64,000 nt of DNA from Streptomyces sp. NRRL S-455 (GTDB taxonomy: Bacteria > Actinomycetota > Actinomycetes > Streptomycetales > Streptomycetaceae): the NCBI RefSeq assembly GCF_000717875.1, contig NZ_JOCT01000020.1:1-64000 (forward strand). The letters are read 5' to 3'. The notes under the pieces were generated by a model. The model saw only the letters and a list, made by a program, of their open reading frames with translations. It was not told the origin of the DNA and made no database searches. How positions within the stretch are numbered: position 1 is the stretch's first letter; each line of letters opens with the position of its first letter. Shown in pieces: positions 26,962 to 35,712 of this stretch. The position numbers and the translations under genes are program-made.

Positions 26962-27015
26962 CACACCCCCACGCCAGCCCGACCGAACCGACGACGCTTC
27001 CGGCAGGTGAGATCG

Positions 27016-27417
27016 ATGGGCGCCCTGAGTGCGCTGGAAGAGACCCTGGAAAACCGATGGGAGGCCCTCTGGGCCCGAGTCCTCGACAAGGAGCCGGTCG
27101 AGGTCGTCGACGCATTGCGACGCGAGTGCGACGACAACGCCGTGGTGTGCCGGGCCGGCCGGGTCATGGTGCCCAACGCCTACGACGTGGAACTGGCCGA
27201 CGAGGTGCACGAGCACCTGACGCGCCACGGCACCGACGTGGGCCAGGCCATCACCGACAGCCTGTCCCGGCACGCGGAACGCAGGGGCTACGAGTTCGCC
27301 GGCCCGCTCGCGGTGCACGTCGCGAGGTGCCCCGACGTTCCCAACGGCCGCTACCGCGTGGCCAGTCGTGTCATGGAGCACGTGAGCGTGGACGGGTTCT
27401 TCCACGCGGCCCATTGA
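27016..27417 (+). CDS. Stand-alone DUF3662 domain (FhaA N-terminal-like)
   Basis: A 133-residue protein. LENRWEALWARVLDKEPVEV, then LRRECDDNAVVCRAGRVMVP and NAYDVELADEVHEHL, matches the N-terminal DUF3662 domain of FhaA, the forkhead-associated protein near pknA/pknB in actinomycetes that takes part in cell-wall and division control. Full FhaA carries a C-terminal FHA phosphopeptide-binding domain; here the gene ends after DUF3662 (MEHVSVDGFFHAAH). It may compete with or modulate FhaA, or have an unrelated role. ATG 27016 has AGGTGA 5 bases upstream. Confidence 0.78.
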   Translation: MGALSALEETLENRWEALWARVLDKEPVEVVDALRRECDDNAVVCRAGRVMVPNAYDVELADEVHEHLTRHGTDVGQAITDSLSRHAERRGYEFAGPLAVHVARCPDVPNGRYRVASRVMEHVSVDGFFHAAH

Positions 27418-27716
27418 AACCGGAACTCAACGGCGACAGACCGCGATCGAATGCCCGATGTCGTCAACGGGGCGGCTGCCGCCGATCGACTCGGCCGGCC
27501 GCCCCGTCGCTTGCGCGGCAGCTCGGGTCCGACACCGGGCGAAGGCCGTCCGCACGAGCGGCGGGACCACGAGGAGCGGCATCGGCCACCGTCTGCCGGA
27601 ACGCCGCGCGACCCCGGCCGGTGACGGGGGCGGAGCGGCGCCGGCCGCGGGAGGGCGGGGGCGAACCGGAGGCCCCTCATGGAACCACTCCGTATCAGCC
27701 CCCGCCGCGCGGGGCG
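27418..27716. other. Non-coding gap of about 300 bp
   Basis: No ORF with a ribosome binding site or recognisable product on either strand. The base composition is high GC and locally low-complexity. It separates the convergent DUF3662 and PAP2 genes and may hold transcription ends, but I see no clear hairpin with a T-run. Confidence 0.5.
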
Positions 27717-29639
27717 TTACCGCCGCACGAGTCGCACCGACAGACCGTCAGCGGTGTACACGGGTAGGGCCCGCAGCGTCTCGGAGTCCAGCTCGATCCG
27801 GTCGAACCGGCCGCGCAGTGCCGGGGCCGAGATGACGGGGACGGTCGTGCCGGCGACCGGCGGCCGCTCGGCGTCGAGCCGCAGCGACAGCACGCTGCCC
27901 CGCTCCAGCAGGACCCGTCGGCTCACCGTGAGGGCCGGGCCGTGGTTCTTGCGCAGCCCCAGCTCCAGCGTCGACTCGCTCTCCTGCGCGTAGGAGCCGC
28001 GCACCCGCAGGACCTTGTCCGCGCGCAGGGTGCCGCCCGTGACCCGGACATCGCCCTGTCCCAGGGCGTCCGGCGACGCGGCGACCAGCGTGCCGTCCGC
28101 TACGACCGTTCCGCCGTGGTAGCGGTTGTGGCCGGTGAGGGTGAGCGTGCCGGTGCCGCGCTTGGTCAGTCCGCCGTGGCCCTCGATGTCGTTGCGCCAG
28201 TTGTCGGCCGCGTGGAACCCGCCGGCCGCCGCGTCCAGCGTCACCGTGACGTCGGTGTCGAACGCGCCGTAGCCGTCCGCCGCCGCGAACAGGTTCAGCC
28301 GGCCCCACTGCTCGAACCCGTCCAGCAGGACGTACCCGGAAGGCAGCGCGGTGGTGCGCAGCACCTCCCGCCGCTGGGCCGCGCTCAGGTACGGCAGCCG
28401 CGTCTCCAGCAGCACCTCCGCCCCCTTGGGCACGGTGAGCGGCCGGTCGCGGCCCCGCCGGGGCAGGATGTACGTCAGCCGGGGCCGCGCCGCACGGGCG
28501 TTGGCGTCCCGGTCGGCGTAGGGGTCGGTGTCGGTGCCCGCGGAGTGCGCGTACGCGTACAGGGTGTCGGCCGTGGTGCCGGTCCGCTCGGTGAAGTAGG
28601 CCAGGGCCTGGGCGCGCGCAGCCGCCTTGAGCCCGGCGTTCGCCGGGTCCGCCAGGGTGGCGGCGGCCAGCGCGGTGGCCATGATCCGGCCGCCGACCAC
28701 GTCGACGGGGGAGTGCATGCCGGCCACGATCCGGGTGTGGGCGAGCTCCAGGGCGCGCGCCACCAGCTCCTGGAAACGCTCGGGAACCGCGTACGCGTAA
28801 GCGAGCGACGCCAGGTGCAGGGCGTTGGTGTGGCCACTGGGGAAGCCGCCGTCGTCGGCCGGCTTGTCGCCGCGCTGGCGCAGCAGCTGCGGGGCGACGA
28901 CGACCTTCGACTCGTACACCGGGAAACCGAACTCGTCCGTCCTTCCGGTGTCGACGACCTCGCTCTCCTCGTTCAGCCGCCACGGGCGCGGGTACTGGAA
29001 GGCGAACTTGGCCGGGTTGCTGGAGGCCCAGTTGCCGCGCACGGTGTCCACCAGCCGGGCCACCTGGGCGAGTTCGGAGTCGTACGAACCCGCGCCCAGC
29101 GCGGACCCGGCCGGGGCGTCGGCGGGCACGGCGTCGCTGATCTTGCCCGGCGGTGTGCCGTCCGGGGCGCTGGTGACGGACGTGACCGCCTTGGCGCCCT
29201 TCTTGTAGAGCGCGGCGAGCGGACCGAGGCCGTCGATCATCGCGTAGCTCTGGTGCTGGCGGTCGATGACGAAGGCTTCCTTCGCCTCCGCCTCGGTGCG
29301 CTCCGCCGTGATCTGCTCGCAGTAGCGGATGTTGGCGCGCAGCACCTCCGGCATGAGCGGCACGCCCGTGTTCCAGGCACCGCCGGTCTTCCACACCTGG
29401 GCGAAGCCACCCAGAACCCGGACGACGGCGTTGGTCTCGGGGGTCTGGTTCGTCGGGACGTTGGACTTGTAGTCGTCGACGAACGCGGCGGGCGCCGTGG
29501 CGGCCTTCGCGTCGGCGGCGGTGAGCCACGTGGCGAAGGTGGGCGCGGCGAGCAGCCCCGCCGACGCCCCGAGGGAGGTCTTGAGGAAGCCCCGCCTGTC
29601 GACGGGTGCGGTGGTGGGGTGCCCGGCTGATGACGGCAT
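27717..29639 (-). CDS. Tat-exported PAP2/vanadium-haloperoxidase-type phosphatase with beta-strand tail
   Basis: A 640-residue exported enzyme. The Tat signal is DRRGFLKTSLGASAG. Acid-phosphatase motifs are in order: LRQRGDKP (KxxxxxxRP-type), GGFPSGHTNA near residue 265 (PSGH) and RIVAGMHSPVDVVGG (RxxxxxHxxxD). These bind phosphate or vanadate in PAP2 phosphatases and haloperoxidases. From about residue 470 the protein continues as beta repeats (RYHGGTVVADGTLVAASPDA, then RVTGGTLRADKVLRVRGSYA) like autotransporter-associated strands. Substrate not known. ATG 29639 is chosen for a full Tat signal. Confidence 0.85.
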   Translation of the reverse strand: MPSSAGHPTTAPVDRRGFLKTSLGASAGLLAAPTFATWLTAADAKAATAPAAFVDDYKSNVPTNQTPETNAVVRVLGGFAQVWKTGGAWNTGVPLMPEVLRANIRYCEQITAERTEAEAKEAFVIDRQHQSYAMIDGLGPLAALYKKGAKAVTSVTSAPDGTPPGKISDAVPADAPAGSALGAGSYDSELAQVARLVDTVRGNWASSNPAKFAFQYPRPWRLNEESEVVDTGRTDEFGFPVYESKVVVAPQLLRQRGDKPADDGGFPSGHTNALHLASLAYAYAVPERFQELVARALELAHTRIVAGMHSPVDVVGGRIMATALAAATLADPANAGLKAAARAQALAYFTERTGTTADTLYAYAHSAGTDTDPYADRDANARAARPRLTYILPRRGRDRPLTVPKGAEVLLETRLPYLSAAQRREVLRTTALPSGYVLLDGFEQWGRLNLFAAADGYGAFDTDVTVTLDAAAGGFHAADNWRNDIEGHGGLTKRGTGTLTLTGHNRYHGGTVVADGTLVAASPDALGQGDVRVTGGTLRADKVLRVRGSYAQESESTLELGLRKNHGPALTVSRRVLLERGSVLSLRLDAERPPVAGTTVPVISAPALRGRFDRIELDSETLRALPVYTADGLSVRLVRR

Positions 29640-29845
29640 AGGGGGGTGGGCCTCTCTTGAGTTCTGTGACGAATGCTCCGGCCGTACGTACGGCAGGGGA
29701 GATGGTGCGCGTGCGAATCAGGGTGCTCTTGGGAACTTCTGTGGCACGTGGTGCGTTCGAGCGAAGATCTACGGCCGTGTTGTGACCCTTCGGGGAGGGT
29801 TCGGCCACGGGCCGGTGTCCCGGACGTGAACGGCGGTCGCCCGGC

Positions 29846-30745
29846 TCACAGAAGTGAACGGGCCAGCGCCAGCGCGCCTTCGACCGGCGGCACGCGCAGT
29901 GGCCGCGGCCGGGCTCCGGGCAGCGACTCGGCGAGCGCGGAGGTGAACGCCTGGTACAGCGCGGGCTGTGCGAGGACCGTGCCGCCCGCCACCACCACGT
30001 CGTCCACCGAGACGCCGCGTCCGGCCAGCCGGACGACGAGTGCGGCGAGCGCCCGGCCCCCGTCGGCGATCACGGCCCGGGCGAGTGGCGACCCCGCCTC
30101 GGCGGCGGCGAAGACCACCGGGGAGTGCCGGCCCCACTCGGCGGAGACGTCCGTGGCGGCCTCCAGTGCCGCACCGAGCGCGGGCACCTCGGCCACACCG
30201 AAGGCGGCCACCAGCCCGGTGGCCAGCGCGTCGGGCTCCTCGCCGCGATCGTGTGCCGCCCAGACGGCCCGCGCGGCCTCACGGACGAGTCCGGCGGCAC
30301 CGCCCTCGTCGCCGAGTGCGGCGCCCCAGCCGCCGACCTGGACCGGACCGCCGTCGGGCAGCCGCCCCACCGCGACCGAACCGGTGCCGGCGACCAGACC
30401 GACGCCCTTCTCCAGACCAGCGGCGGGAACGAGCAGTGCGGCATCGCCCACGACCAGCGCCGGAGCCCCCAGCCGCTCCTGAAGCGCGGCCCGGATCCCC
30501 TCGCACTGGCGCGGTGTCTCACAGGCGTGACCGCCCACGGCGACGGCGGACGGGCGGGTCCCGGTCGGCAGGGCGTCGTGGACCAGAGCGGTCAGCCAGT
30601 CGGCGGCGGCCCCGGGATCGTGCGGCCGCCAGCCCGTACTGGCGCGGACGCGGTCGACGACGCGCCCGCCGCCCGCGAGGGCACGCAGATGCGTCTTGGT
30701 GCCGCCCACGTCGATACCGACCGCGTAAGGCGTGGAGTCCTGCAC
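29846..30745 (-). CDS. BadF/BadG-type N-acetylglucosamine kinase-like sugar kinase
   Basis: A 299-residue ASKHA ATPase. YAVGIDVGGTKTHLRALAGG is the phosphate-1 motif, VGDAALLVPA and VAGTGSVAVGRL the phosphate-2 region, and the C-terminal DVVVAGGTVLAQPALYQAFT the adenosine motif. This group includes GlcNAc and glucosamine kinases, which phosphorylate an imported sugar in the cytoplasm. GTG 30745 has GAGGACCC directly upstream. It diverges from the ROK repressor across a palindromic operator, so it belongs to the same locus as the importer downstream of the ROK gene. Confidence 0.87.
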   Translation of the reverse strand: MQDSTPYAVGIDVGGTKTHLRALAGGGRVVDRVRASTGWRPHDPGAAADWLTALVHDALPTGTRPSAVAVGGHACETPRQCEGIRAALQERLGAPALVVGDAALLVPAAGLEKGVGLVAGTGSVAVGRLPDGGPVQVGGWGAALGDEGGAAGLVREAARAVWAAHDRGEEPDALATGLVAAFGVAEVPALGAALEAATDVSAEWGRHSPVVFAAAEAGSPLARAVIADGGRALAALVVRLAGRGVSVDDVVVAGGTVLAQPALYQAFTSALAESLPGARPRPLRVPPVEGALALARSLL

Positions 30746-30874
30746 GGGTCCTCTTTCGTCATCGCGCGGTCACGACGAACGGCAGGCGAACCGACCGTCG
30801 GACCACGGCAGTTGAAGAGGTAGGGAAGCCCCGGGACGGGCTTCTGCGTGCCACGGCAGGCGAGTACCGTGAAG

Positions 30875-30898
30875 TTCGTTAGGAAGTTAACTAACGAA
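30875..30898. promoter_or_regulatory. Palindromic operator between sugar kinase and ROK regulator
   Basis: TTCGTTAG and CTAACGAA are perfect 8-bp inverted arms around an AT-rich 8-bp centre (GAAGTTAA). The core GTTAG...CTAAC resembles sites bound by actinomycete ROK regulators. It lies 89 bp before the ROK start and 130 bp before the kinase start. Confidence 0.7.
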
Positions 30899-30986
30899 GT
30901 AGGGTGCGCGTCAAGAGGCACGGAATTCCCGATGCCGCGCGACTCTTGCGGCCCTCTGCACGGCCGCAGCACGACCTGGGGAGACC

Positions 30987-32108
30987 ATGCACCTGAGTGA
31001 GAGTGCCCGTGTGGTGTTCGACGTACTGGCCGGGACGGGCACGGCCACCCGCCCCCAGCTGGCGGCCGGTGCGGGCCTTTCCAAGCCGACCGTCTCCATG
31101 GCCGTGGCCGAGCTCGAGGCCGTCGAGCTCGCCGCCCACTCCGGGCGGGCCTCCGGAGGCACCGGCCGCAGCGCCGCCGTCTACCGCCTCGGCCCGGCCG
31201 CCGGCGCCGTGCTCGCGGTCGATCTGGGGCCCAGCGTGACCCGGGTGCGCGGCTGCGCCCTGGACGGCACCCTGCTCGCCGAGGGCGCCGGCACCCGCCG
31301 GGAGGCGGCCGGCACCGTCCGCGAGGTCCTCGACGCGCTGCCCGCCGGCGCTCCGTTGCGGGCCGTCGTCGTGGCCGTCGGTGACGTCACCACGCGCGAC
31401 GGGGAGGGCACCGGAGAACGCCCGGCGACCGCCAAGGCCGGCCCCGTCTACGACGCCATGGCCGTCGCGCTGCCCGAGGGCGTCCCCGTCCACCTGGAGA
31501 ACAACGTCAACTGCGCCGCCCTCGCCGAACTGCACGAGGGCGCCGCCGTCGGCCGTGAGACATTCGGCTACCTGCGCATCGGCGTCGGCATCGGTCTGGC
31601 CGTCGTCATCGGCGGCCGGGTGCTGCGCGGAGCCAACGGCGCCGCCGGTGAGGTGGCCCGGCTGCCCTATCCCTGGGACGACGAACACGCCCCGCGCCAC
31701 GAGGGTCTGGAGCGGCGCATGGGGTCGCGTACCCTGCTCCGCCGGGCGGCCGAGGCCTGGCGGGACGGCGACGGGCCGCGCCCGCGGACCGCGGAGCGGC
31801 TCCTCGCCCTCTCCGGGCAGGGGCATGCCACGGCCCGGGCCGTGATCGACTCGCACGCCGCGGACGTCGGCAGACTGGCCGCCGCCGTGGCCGCCGTACT
31901 GGACCCCGGACTGATCGTGCTGGGCGGGGGAACCGGCGCGGATCCGCAGCTCCTGCCCGGTGTGCGGGCCGAGCTGGCCCGGCTGAGCTGGCCCACCGAG
32001 GTCGTCAGCAGCGTGGTGGGCGACACCGGCACGGTGGCGGGCGCCAGCAGGCTCGCGGTCGCCCATGGAATCCAAACCGTGACCGGAGCCGTGCGGGCGA
32101 GGCATTGA
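30987..32108 (+). CDS. ROK-family regulator of the sugar-kinase/importer locus
   Basis: A 373-residue protein: N-terminal winged helix-turn-helix (RVVFDVLAGTGTATRPQLAA, then LSKPTVSMAVAELEAVEL, about residues 8-50) and a ROK domain from about 70 (GAVLAVDLGPSVTRVRGCAL; VHLENNVNCAALAEL; YLRIGVGIGLAVVIGG; LGGGTGADPQLL). No CGxxGC zinc site is seen. It probably represses both the divergent kinase and the importer 3' to it through the palindrome at 30875 and possibly AAGCGCTT at 32142. ATG 30987 gives the full winged helix. Confidence 0.87.
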   Translation: MHLSESARVVFDVLAGTGTATRPQLAAGAGLSKPTVSMAVAELEAVELAAHSGRASGGTGRSAAVYRLGPAAGAVLAVDLGPSVTRVRGCALDGTLLAEGAGTRREAAGTVREVLDALPAGAPLRAVVVAVGDVTTRDGEGTGERPATAKAGPVYDAMAVALPEGVPVHLENNVNCAALAELHEGAAVGRETFGYLRIGVGIGLAVVIGGRVLRGANGAAGEVARLPYPWDDEHAPRHEGLERRMGSRTLLRRAAEAWRDGDGPRPRTAERLLALSGQGHATARAVIDSHAADVGRLAAAVAAVLDPGLIVLGGGTGADPQLLPGVRAELARLSWPTEVVSSVVGDTGTVAGASRLAVAHGIQTVTGAVRARH

Positions 32109-32149
32109 CGTCTGCGTAGCCGGTCTGCCAATGTCCGGACAAGCGCTTT
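32106..32149 (+). promoter_or_regulatory. Promoter and candidate operator of the sugar importer operon
   Basis: TTGACG (32106-32111) and CAATGT (32130-32135) with 18-bp spacing overlap the ROK stop codon. The palindrome AAGCGCTT (32142-32149) sits at the expected transcription start, ideal for repression. The leader to the ATG at 32382 is about 240 nt with no other gene. Confidence 0.5.
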
Positions 32150-32381
32150 CTAAGTCGGCCGGGACGCCGACTCCGGGTGAGCCTCCCGCCCGTACGCGAA
32201 GTACGGCAGCCGCACGAGGGCGTGCTTGTGCGACGTCGGCCGGCATGGCCGGGGACCCCACCCGTCAAGGCGACGCGGCCGGGCGAGGCCGTGCCCCGGA
32301 AAGCGGAATCTCCTGCAAAATGCACCCGTGCCGCCTCGGCTGGCGCCGTGCTTCTTCCGCTACGACGAAAAGGGACTGAAG

Positions 32382-33707
32382 ATGACCAGTGTGGGTGTGC
32401 GGCGCTCCAGCCGACTCGGCCGCGGCGGCATACGCCGCGTTGTTCCCCTCGCTGCCGTGGCCACGGCAGGTGCCCTCCTGCTCTCCGCCTGCGGCGGGTC
32501 GGAATCCGGCTCGGGCGGGACCTCCAAGTCGCTGACGTTCTGGATCTCCACGGTTCCGGGGCAGGACGCGGGCTGGAAGAAGATGGTGGCGCAGTACAAG
32601 AAGGAAACCGGCGTCGCCGTCAAGCTCGTCAACATCCCCTACGACGGCTACGACGCGAAGCTGCGCAACGCCGCGCAGGCGAACTCCCTGCCCGACGTGG
32701 CGACCGTGCCGAAGCTGGACCCGATCTGGGCGAACAAGCTGATCGACCTCAGCCCCATCGCCAACAAGAAGAGCAACAAGATCAACCCCAACTTCGTCGC
32801 CAAGGACTCGTCCGGGAAGGTGCTGTCCATCCCCTCGGACATCACCGCGTCCGGCATGTTCATCAACAAGTCGCTCTTCGAGAAGGCCGGCGTCTCCTAC
32901 CCGACCTCGCCCGAGAAGACCTGGACCTGGACCGAGTTCATCAAGGCGGCGGACGAGGTCCGGGAGAAGACCGACGCCAAGTACTCCCTGACGTTCGACC
33001 CGTCGCCGTCCCGGCTCCGCGCCATGGTGTACGAGATGGGCGGGAAGTACGTCCACGCCGACGACTCCGGCAAGTTCTCGGTGGACGCGGCGACCAAGAA
33101 GGCCGTGAACACCTTCGTCGGATGGAACGACGACAAGACCATGCCGAAGTCGGTGTGGACCAGCGAGGCCGACCCGTCGGCCATGTTCCAGAGCGGTGAC
33201 GTCGTCGCCTACTGGTCCGGCGTGTGGCAGGTCGCCGCCTACGCGGAGAGCATCACGAAGTTCGAGTGGGCGAGCGTCCCGACTCCCGCCGAGCCGGTGC
33301 AGGCCAGTGACGTCAACAGCGGCGGCATGACGGTGGGCTTCAACAACAACGCCGACGCGGCCGCCGCCGCGGAGAAGTTCCTGTCCTGGCTGTACGAGCC
33401 GGCCCACTACCAGGCGCTGTGCGAGGCCTCCGGGTTCCTGCCCGTCGAGACCGGTCTGAACCCGAAGTACCCCTTCAAGTCCGAGGCGGCGCAGGCGGCG
33501 TTCAAGCTGTACAACGAGTCGATCCCGCTCTACGACCCGATCTCCGGCTACTTCAACCGCGCGCAGACGCAGTGGGCGCTGAAGGGCAAGAGCATCACCG
33601 AGGACCCGACCCCGACGGAGCTCGGCAAGGCGATCAACGGCCAGCAGTCGGCCGACAAGGCCCTGGAGAACATCGTGGCCGGCTACAACCAGCAGGTCGG
33701 CGGCTGA
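32382..33707 (+). CDS. Sugar ABC transporter substrate-binding lipoprotein
   Basis: A 441-residue family-1 solute-binding protein. A long signal peptide (about 1-40, with twin-arginine-like basic start GGIRRVV) ends in the lipobox LLLSACGG. The mature part has KSLTFWISTVPGQDAGWKKM and the conserved VAYWSGVWQVAAYAES region. It would bind a sugar or oligosaccharide for the two permeases downstream. ATG 32382 has AAAAGGGAC 6 bases upstream. A strong 13-bp hairpin follows the stop, which usually stabilises the binding-protein part of the mRNA. Confidence 0.92.
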   Translation: MTSVGVRRSSRLGRGGIRRVVPLAAVATAGALLLSACGGSESGSGGTSKSLTFWISTVPGQDAGWKKMVAQYKKETGVAVKLVNIPYDGYDAKLRNAAQANSLPDVATVPKLDPIWANKLIDLSPIANKKSNKINPNFVAKDSSGKVLSIPSDITASGMFINKSLFEKAGVSYPTSPEKTWTWTEFIKAADEVREKTDAKYSLTFDPSPSRLRAMVYEMGGKYVHADDSGKFSVDAATKKAVNTFVGWNDDKTMPKSVWTSEADPSAMFQSGDVVAYWSGVWQVAAYAESITKFEWASVPTPAEPVQASDVNSGGMTVGFNNNADAAAAAEKFLSWLYEPAHYQALCEASGFLPVETGLNPKYPFKSEAAQAAFKLYNESIPLYDPISGYFNRAQTQWALKGKSITEDPTPTELGKAINGQQSADKALENIVAGYNQQVGG

Positions 33708-33720
33708 TCGTAGGCCGGCG

Positions 33721-33756
33721 GGCCGGGCGGCGGGGTCGAGACACCGCCGCCCGGCC
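33721..33756 (+). terminator. Intercistronic hairpin after the binding-protein gene
   Basis: GGCCGGGCGGCGG (33721-33733) and CCGCCGCCCGGCC (33744-33756) are perfectly complementary with a 10-nt loop. There is no T-run. Placed between binding protein and permeases, it probably attenuates read-through and protects the upstream mRNA. Confidence 0.7.
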
Positions 33757-33829
33757 TCGGGACCCACGCGATGCCGGGCTCATGGCCTGAGCGCACAGGA
33801 ACCCATTCCCCCAGCACGGAGTCAGGAAG

Positions 33830-34741
33830 ATGACCCAACTCGCCCCGGACGTGTCCGCGAGCCCGCCCAGGAGACGCAGTAAGTACACCCTTGCGCCGCT
33901 CGTCCTCATCGCGGCCAACGTCGTGCTCTTCGCGCTGTTCTTCGTCTGGCCGGCGGTGATCGGGCTCGTCTACTCCTTCACCAACTACACGGGCGTGGGG
34001 GTGTTCCAGTTCGTCGGACTGGACAACTACAGCAATCTGGTCGGGGACTCCACCTTCTTCGACGCGCTGACCCGGACGCTGCTGTACACCGTGCTCTTCG
34101 TCCCGCTGAACTTCGTGTTCTCGCTGCTCATCGCCAACGTGCTGGTGAGCAAGCACGCCAAGGGCGCGTCGGTCGCCCGGGTCTTCTTCTTCATCCCGTG
34201 GCTGCTGTCGCCCATCGTCGTGGGTGTCCTGTGGCGGTGGCTGTTCGGTGAGAACTTCGGACTGGTCAACCACATCATCGAGAAGCTCGGCGGAAGTGCC
34301 GTCCCGTGGCAGTCGAACGCGGACCTGTCGCTGATCGTGGTGGTGGTGGCGGCATCCTGGGCCTGGACGGGCTTCTCGATGCTGCTGTTCATCGCGGCGA
34401 TCAAGAACGTGCCGGCGTCGTACTACGAGGCCGCATCGCTCGACGGCGCCGGTCCGTGGCGCCAGTTCGTCAGCATCACGCTGCCGAGCATCGCGCCCAC
34501 GTCCTTCATCGTCATCCTGCTCAACACGATCCACGCGATGAAGGAATACCCGCTGTTCGCCTCCCTCAACAACGGCGGACCCGGAACGTCGAACAACCTG
34601 CTTGTCCAGTACATCTACCAGACCGGCTTCAAATCGGGCCAGATCGGCTACGCGAGCGCCGCGTCGTTCGTGCTCATGCTCATCCTGATGGCCGTCGCGA
34701 TCATCCAGCTGATCGTCAACCGGCGGGTGGAGAACCGATGA
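33830..34741 (+). CDS. Carbohydrate ABC transporter permease (MalF-type)
   Basis: A 303-residue protein with six membrane spans starting at about residue 20 (YTLAPLVLIAANVVLFALFF). The EAA loop reads YYEAASLDGAGPWRQFVSIT. It is one half of a CUT1 sugar channel. ATG 33830 is preceded by GGAGTCAGGAAG. Its stop overlaps the start of the second permease (ATGA), so the two halves are made together. Confidence 0.93.
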   Translation: MTQLAPDVSASPPRRRSKYTLAPLVLIAANVVLFALFFVWPAVIGLVYSFTNYTGVGVFQFVGLDNYSNLVGDSTFFDALTRTLLYTVLFVPLNFVFSLLIANVLVSKHAKGASVARVFFFIPWLLSPIVVGVLWRWLFGENFGLVNHIIEKLGGSAVPWQSNADLSLIVVVVAASWAWTGFSMLLFIAAIKNVPASYYEAASLDGAGPWRQFVSITLPSIAPTSFIVILLNTIHAMKEYPLFASLNNGGPGTSNNLLVQYIYQTGFKSGQIGYASAASFVLMLILMAVAIIQLIVNRRVENR

Positions 34742-35637
34742 CTACCACAGACATGCCACGCAAGGTCGACGCCGGGCCCGGACGGGCGGTTCCCAACAAG
34801 CGGGTGCGCGGCGCGGCGACCGGCGGGCTCCGGCGCGCGGTGCCCGCGACGACACTGCTGTGGGTCCTGGCGGCCCTCTACGGGTTTCCGGTCCTGTGGT
34901 TCGTCCTCAGTTCCTTCAAACCGGCGGGAGACCTGTTCTCCTCGCTGACGTTGTTTCCGGACGACCCCAGCCTGTCGGGCTACAAGGCGGCGTGGGAGGG
35001 AGCCAACTTCTCCCAGTACTTCATCAACACGACCATCGTGTGCGTGATCGCGACGATCCTCACGGTGGGAGTGAGCTGCTGCACCGGGTACGCGCTGGCC
35101 AAGTACGACAACAAGTGGCTCAAGGTCTTCTTCATCTGCATCCTGGCCACCACGATGCTGCCGTCCGAGGTCATGCTCGCCCCGCAGTTCCTGGTGGTCC
35201 GCGACCTCGGCCTCTACAACACGCTCGGCGGCATCATCCTCCCGGCGGTGCTCACCGCGACCGGGTGCTTCATGTTCCGCCAGTTCTTCCTGACGGTCCC
35301 CGACGAACTCATCGAGGCCGCCCGCATCGACGGCGCCCGCGAACTGTCGATCTTCCTGCGGATCATGCTGCCGATCTCCCGGCCCATCATGCTGACCCTC
35401 GCCATTCTGTCGTTCCAGTGGCGGTGGAACGACTACATCTGGCCGCTCCTGATGCTCAACGACCCCAGCAAGTTCACCGTGCAGATCGGCATCCAGAGCC
35501 TCGTCGGGGCGCAGAACATCAACTGGTCGGTGGTGCTCGGCGGATCGGTCATCTCCATGGTCCCTCTGATCGTCGTGTTCCTGGTGTTCCAGCGTTACGT
35601 CATGAACGCCGACATCAACGCCGGACTCAAGGACTGA
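34738..35637 (+). CDS. Carbohydrate ABC transporter permease (MalG-type)
   Basis: A 299-residue permease with a 40-residue basic N-terminus and six helices. The EAA loop is LIEAARIDGARELSIFLRIM. ATG 34738 overlaps the previous stop by four bases. No ATP-binding gene follows; the MsiK-type ATPase is presumably encoded elsewhere. The next gene, 75 bp on, is the unassigned 610-residue enzyme, likely acting on the same carbohydrate. Confidence 0.93.
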   Translation: MTTTDMPRKVDAGPGRAVPNKRVRGAATGGLRRAVPATTLLWVLAALYGFPVLWFVLSSFKPAGDLFSSLTLFPDDPSLSGYKAAWEGANFSQYFINTTIVCVIATILTVGVSCCTGYALAKYDNKWLKVFFICILATTMLPSEVMLAPQFLVVRDLGLYNTLGGIILPAVLTATGCFMFRQFFLTVPDELIEAARIDGARELSIFLRIMLPISRPIMLTLAILSFQWRWNDYIWPLLMLNDPSKFTVQIGIQSLVGAQNINWSVVLGGSVISMVPLIVVFLVFQRYVMNADINAGLKD

Positions 35638-35712
35638 CCGGGCCCGCCTCCCCTCGTGTGATCCCGGCAACCCATGGCATGGCCACCTCAGGCTTGAAGG
35701 GCTGATCCACCC

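Noticed and set aside
27436..27630. Small ORF starting MPDVVNGAAAADRLG in the 300-bp gap
   Set aside because: No ribosome binding site, Arg/Pro/Gly-rich low complexity, nothing recognisable.
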